Assembly: GCA_964035015.1 (NCBI GenBank)
Contig: CAXIUP010000292.1
Coordinates: forward strand, 473,201-537,200
Direction: 5' to 3'
DNA from: Corallium rubrum
Taxonomy: Eukaryota > Cnidaria > Anthozoa > Scleralcyonacea > Coralliidae
Length of the DNA: 64,000 bases
Below, piece after piece: positions 60,340 to 64,000 of this stretch (the first letter of the stretch is position 1; the number at the start of each line of letters is the position of its first letter). A program made the translations under genes and the position numbers. The notes under the pieces are model-generated. The model saw nothing but the letters and a program-made list of their open reading frames with translations. It was not told the DNA's origin and ran no database searches.

Positions 60340-61197
60340 AAGAAAATGTCGAAAAAACACATAATAGGGAAAAATGTCAGATTATGGTGTTTTATGCGTT
60401 CGTTATATACGAAACGAAACGCAGCATTATGTGTAATAAATTCCGATTTGGCATGGTTTTTATCGATGAGAGCGAAAGCGCCAAGCTGGCGGCGAGGCGC
60501 AAAAACGCAAAACATCAAAACAAATAGCTCAATCAATCAAACAATCACACCTCGGCTCCCCCACTGGCCATAGGCAAAAGCTGAAACTTTAGATTTAAAC
60601 AACTAGCCTCTTCTTCGTAAATTCTTCCGACCTATGGCCATGTGCTATAGTGAGGTTAAACTTTGTAGCTTTTCGCAATGCGTGGCACGCGTGTTAAAGG
60701 AGATCTAGAATTTGATGAAGGAAGCATAGTCACATTTAATATTTAACACACCATAAATGACACTTGACGCTCTCCAATTACATTATACTGTCCATTACAC
60801 TTTCAATTACACTATCCGATTCCTATCTGGTATCGAGTTATCAAAAATTGAGTTCTTCGAAATTGTTCAAAAGTTTTGTTATTTCACTTTCCTGTTGGAT
60901 ACATTCTGCTGAAGAATTATGGCGAAGCGGTTATACTGTATTAGATTGGATTACAATTATCGCGCGATCGCCTTTTGAGTTATGTTTTTATGTTGCATTT
61001 TTACTTTTTTGTTGCTATGGCTACGCACGGCCTCGAGGTGGTAAGGCGCTGAAAGAAAGCGAAAGGACTACAGTGTTTTACCTTGACACTTTTACAGAAT
61101 GTATTGTTATTTTAATAAAGTTGTTACGAGTTAAAACCTGTCCACACTGCATACCAGTACAGTAAAACACTAGTAATCGAATGGATCGCTTTGGATT
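60340..61197. other. No gene; possible leader/LTR region of the following retroelement
   Basis: Contains an AATAAA near 61,120 and ends close to a possible LTR boundary (...GTAAAACA at about 61,168). The second LTR would be off the window, so this cannot be verified. Confidence 0.35.
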
Positions 61198-64000
61198 GTG
61201 AAGAAGCTGATTGAATTATCGAAGAAGTTTTGTCAGAGCCAAGACTTGATAAATATAACATCGCTTGAAGACAATTCCAGAACCCAGTCAACAATGAGTG
61301 TTGAAGACAAAAAACAAGAAAGAAGCAAGGCCAAGATGGCAGTTACAGTTTCTTCCAGACGCCTGATCGGTGCAGCCAACCGAGATGCTGACTACGAGAT
61401 CATGAAAAGTTTGATGATCGAACTTGAAAAGGTATTTGATGACTTTTGTAATGTGAACGAAGAGTTCGAAATCCTTGTATCTGACGATCGAAACGCGGAA
61501 CACCTTGTAGTAAATGGGGAAGACATTAAAACCTACAGGGAAAGTGTGAATCAAAGTTATCAGGAAGCTAGGAATGTGTTTTTGCAAATGAAGGCAACAA
61601 ACCAACAAATTCTAAAAGACAAAGCAGCTGGACCAGTCAGAGCTGCTCTCAAGAAAGATTTCTGTAGAATACATGAACTAATCACAGTAATTGACAAGAA
61701 CTTTGAATTCGAGAATCTCAATTCACAAGCCTTACAGTTAGACAAGAATGATTTGCAATCAATTTTGAACGTTATTTGTGATAACATGACGAAGCTTGGC
61801 TCTATTGAAACCTCAGAGAAAGACATCCATTTACAGAAGGAAGTAGATGCTATTGTGGGAATGGTTTATAATAGAATCAGGAGGATAAACATTTATTTAC
61901 CCACCTTTTCTCCAATGATCACAGTTACCACACCCACTACAAGCACCAGTTTAATGGGACAGCAACCCTTGATGTCTACAGACATTAATGCTAGTGTAAG
62001 ATTACCCAGTCCAAATTCTATGATTCATTTGAAGAAAATGGCTTTACCTACATTTTCGGGTCTAAGAAAAGATTGGCCAGAATTCAAGGCAGTATGGAAC
62101 TCGGTAGCTGAAACAGCATATGGTAATAAAACAGCTCTAGCACATGAACTGAAAAGGTCTGTGAAAGGTGAAGCCAAACTTCGCATTAGATCAGTTTATG
62201 TCACGAAGCCAGAAGCCTATGATATTATGTGGGAGAAGTTGGAGAGTCACTATGAAGATGCCAGTGCCAGTGTCCAAGCCGCTTTGGAGGACCTTCACAA
62301 GCTGAGACCTGTGAAAGAAGAAGATTACAAAGCTCTGGTTGAGCTAGTTGATGAAGTAGAGTCAGCCTACAGTCAGTTGGAGGAGCTGAAACAGTTGAAC
62401 ACTCTGACCATGAGAGATGTGGATTTCAACCTCAGCAGAGAAGGTATTATAAGTGTGCCTTTCCATCTCATAGGAAGGATACAATAAACCACACCACACA
62501 GCAATGCAAAGAGTTTCAAAAGTTGCCTGTCAGTGGAAAGCAAGGGAAGTATGAGCTATTGAAACAAGTGAATGCTTGTTTCATATGTTTTGGTGATCAC
62601 AGGAAACAGAATTGCCCGAAAAAAGTGCCATGTTCTTCATGTGGAAGCGAACAACACCATTCTTTACTGTGCAAGCCGAAAGATACTGAAGAAAAAGCTG
62701 AATCTCCTGAAGAAAAGACGAAATCTCCCAGTGATGAAAATAAAGAAACAAAGTCTCATGCTTCACAAATTGATTCCCTGGCTTTATATCCTATTCATCA
62801 AGCTATAGTTGCTGACAGTGGCAAGAAGGTTTCTGTCTTCTGTGATGGAGGTTCAAATGCCAGTTACATCACCCATCGAGCAGCGGACAGAATTAAAGCA
62901 AAGAAACTGAAACAACTTGCTCTTGATGTAACAACAATGGGAAATGTTGAAAAAACCTATGATACCTGGCAATATGAATTTTCAATCAGGACGAGTAATG
63001 GCAAGAAGGTGACCATTAACGCCTTTGGTATGGATCGAATTACAGGCCCAGTGAGTAAGCTGGACTCTAGTGTCCTAGTGAAGCTATTCCCTGATTATGA
63101 TCCTGAAAGTCTTCAGAGAAAGTCAACACATGTGGATGTTCTACTTGGATGTGATTACTTTGGTCTCCATCCAAAACAAGAAGAGGCCAAATGTGGTGAC
63201 AACTTGAGCATCATGAGTGGTGCATTGGGGATTTGTCTTCAAGGTGCCCACCCCGACCTGACCGAGGGAACAAGGTACGATGCCAACCTCGTAAAGACAA
63301 TACACGACGTCAACGCCAAGGCTGAAACATACAAGATTCGCCTAGATTCACATCCTGAGCTTCAGCCGGATTCTGGTCGACATGCTAAGCTTATCGATGG
63401 TACAGGAGGACTAAAAGGACTCCAGTGTTCTGCAAATACAGCTCGTTCCTTTGGTAACAGAAGAGAAGAAAACCAAGTTGAAAATTTCATCTGCGGAGAA
63501 GAACTTGGTACAGAAACCTCCCCACGTTGTGGTGGATGCCGTTGCAACAAATGCCCTACCGTTGGTCATAGTTACTCTTTCAAAGAACAGCAAGAGTTAA
63601 AGATGATTCAAGAGAATCTTGAGTACGATGAGCTGAACCAGTATTGGAAAACTAGCTATCCGTGGCTCGTGGATCCACATAGCTTACCTGACAATTATAA
63701 CACTGCGCTTGCTACCCTAGAAAGAACGGAACGTACTCTTGACAAGGATAGTCAATGGGCGGAAACATACAAAGAGCAAATGAATGATATGGTAGATCGT
63801 GGTGTAGCACGCAAGTTGTTTCCTCAAGAGTTACAAGAGTGGAAAGGTCCAGTGTTCTATATCTCTCACCTGGCAGTGGTTAATCCTCGTTCTCACTCCA
63901 CGCCTGTAAGGATAGTATTCAATTCCAGCCAGATGCACAAAGGATTATCGTTGAATGCCTGTCTAGCGAAAGGCCCAGATTCCTACATGAACAATCTGAT
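61198..64000 (+). mobile_element. BEL/Pao-like retroelement, fossil, runs off the right edge
   Basis: Plus-strand parts in order: a coiled-coil Gag-like region with a DUF1759-type domain, a Cys/His knuckle region, an aspartic protease, and the start of a Pao-type reverse transcriptase at the window edge. The same order as the element at 339-6,368, but clearly a different family. Broken, with about two or more interruptions within the visible part. Age not estimable without both LTRs. Confidence 0.82.

Overview
This window is transposon-dense, AT-rich, intron-bearing DNA from an animal, most likely a cnidarian such as a coral or sea anemone. The basis is a 5' fragment of a metazoan-type 18S rRNA gene, BEL/Pao, L2-like, Penelope-like and Harbinger families, a tRNA-derived SINE, and many fold-back MITEs. 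I recognise no ordinary single-copy host gene. Nearly every long reading frame belongs to a mobile element, and the main story is nested insertion.

Left third (1-19,884). Two related DNA transposons are nested. The outer one (A2, visible 16,019-19,884) carries a broken HECT ubiquitin-ligase-like gene on the minus strand. The inner one (A1, from off the left edge to 16,012) sits in an intron of that gene, 10 bp from a splice donor. A1 keeps UBZ-finger and CUE exons on the plus strand and an intact three-exon integrase gene of 488 codons on the minus strand. A1 was itself invaded by a BEL/Pao retroelement (339-6,368) and by a Penelope-like element (about 8.6-11.5 kb). The Penelope-like element was then split by a Helentron-type non-autonomous element (9,928-11,317).

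Middle (19.9-45 kb). A degenerate rDNA fragment (ETS plus the first ~165 bases of 18S) is cut by a PIF/Harbinger transposon (22,260 to about 26.5 kb) with a DDE nuclease gene and a Myb/SANT-like gene. A 491-bp TTAA-flanked MITE lies inside it. The Myb end meets the 3' tail of a LINE (LINE1, minus). LINE1 ORF1 is split by a complete 12.9-kb transposon (element B, 31,255-44,157) of the same superfamily as A1 and A2. B has a perfect 6-bp target duplication (aaggag) and ~0.5-kb terminal inverted repeats. Its two convergent genes are an integrase (492 codons, intact) and a UBZ-CUE-HECT protein (damaged). Both genes start with the same four codons, which lie inside the terminal repeats.

Right (45-61 kb). 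A second LINE of the same broad type (LINE2) was invaded by a hAT transposon. About 2.4 kb holding parts of both was then inverted, so the hAT target duplication now appears in opposite orientations. Two further non-LTR elements follow: LINE3 and a nearly intact L2-like element. The L2-like element and a MITE interrupt a ~195-bp tandem array. Tetranucleotide (GACG-type) repeats abut several LINE ends. The window closes with the start of another BEL/Pao-like element (about 61.2-64 kb).

The most interesting system is the A1/A2/B superfamily: an IS3/retroviral-type DDE integrase paired with a transposon-borne protein that combines two ubiquitin-binding modules with a HECT catalytic domain. I believe it corresponds to what Repbase calls IS3EU, but that name is from memory and unchecked.
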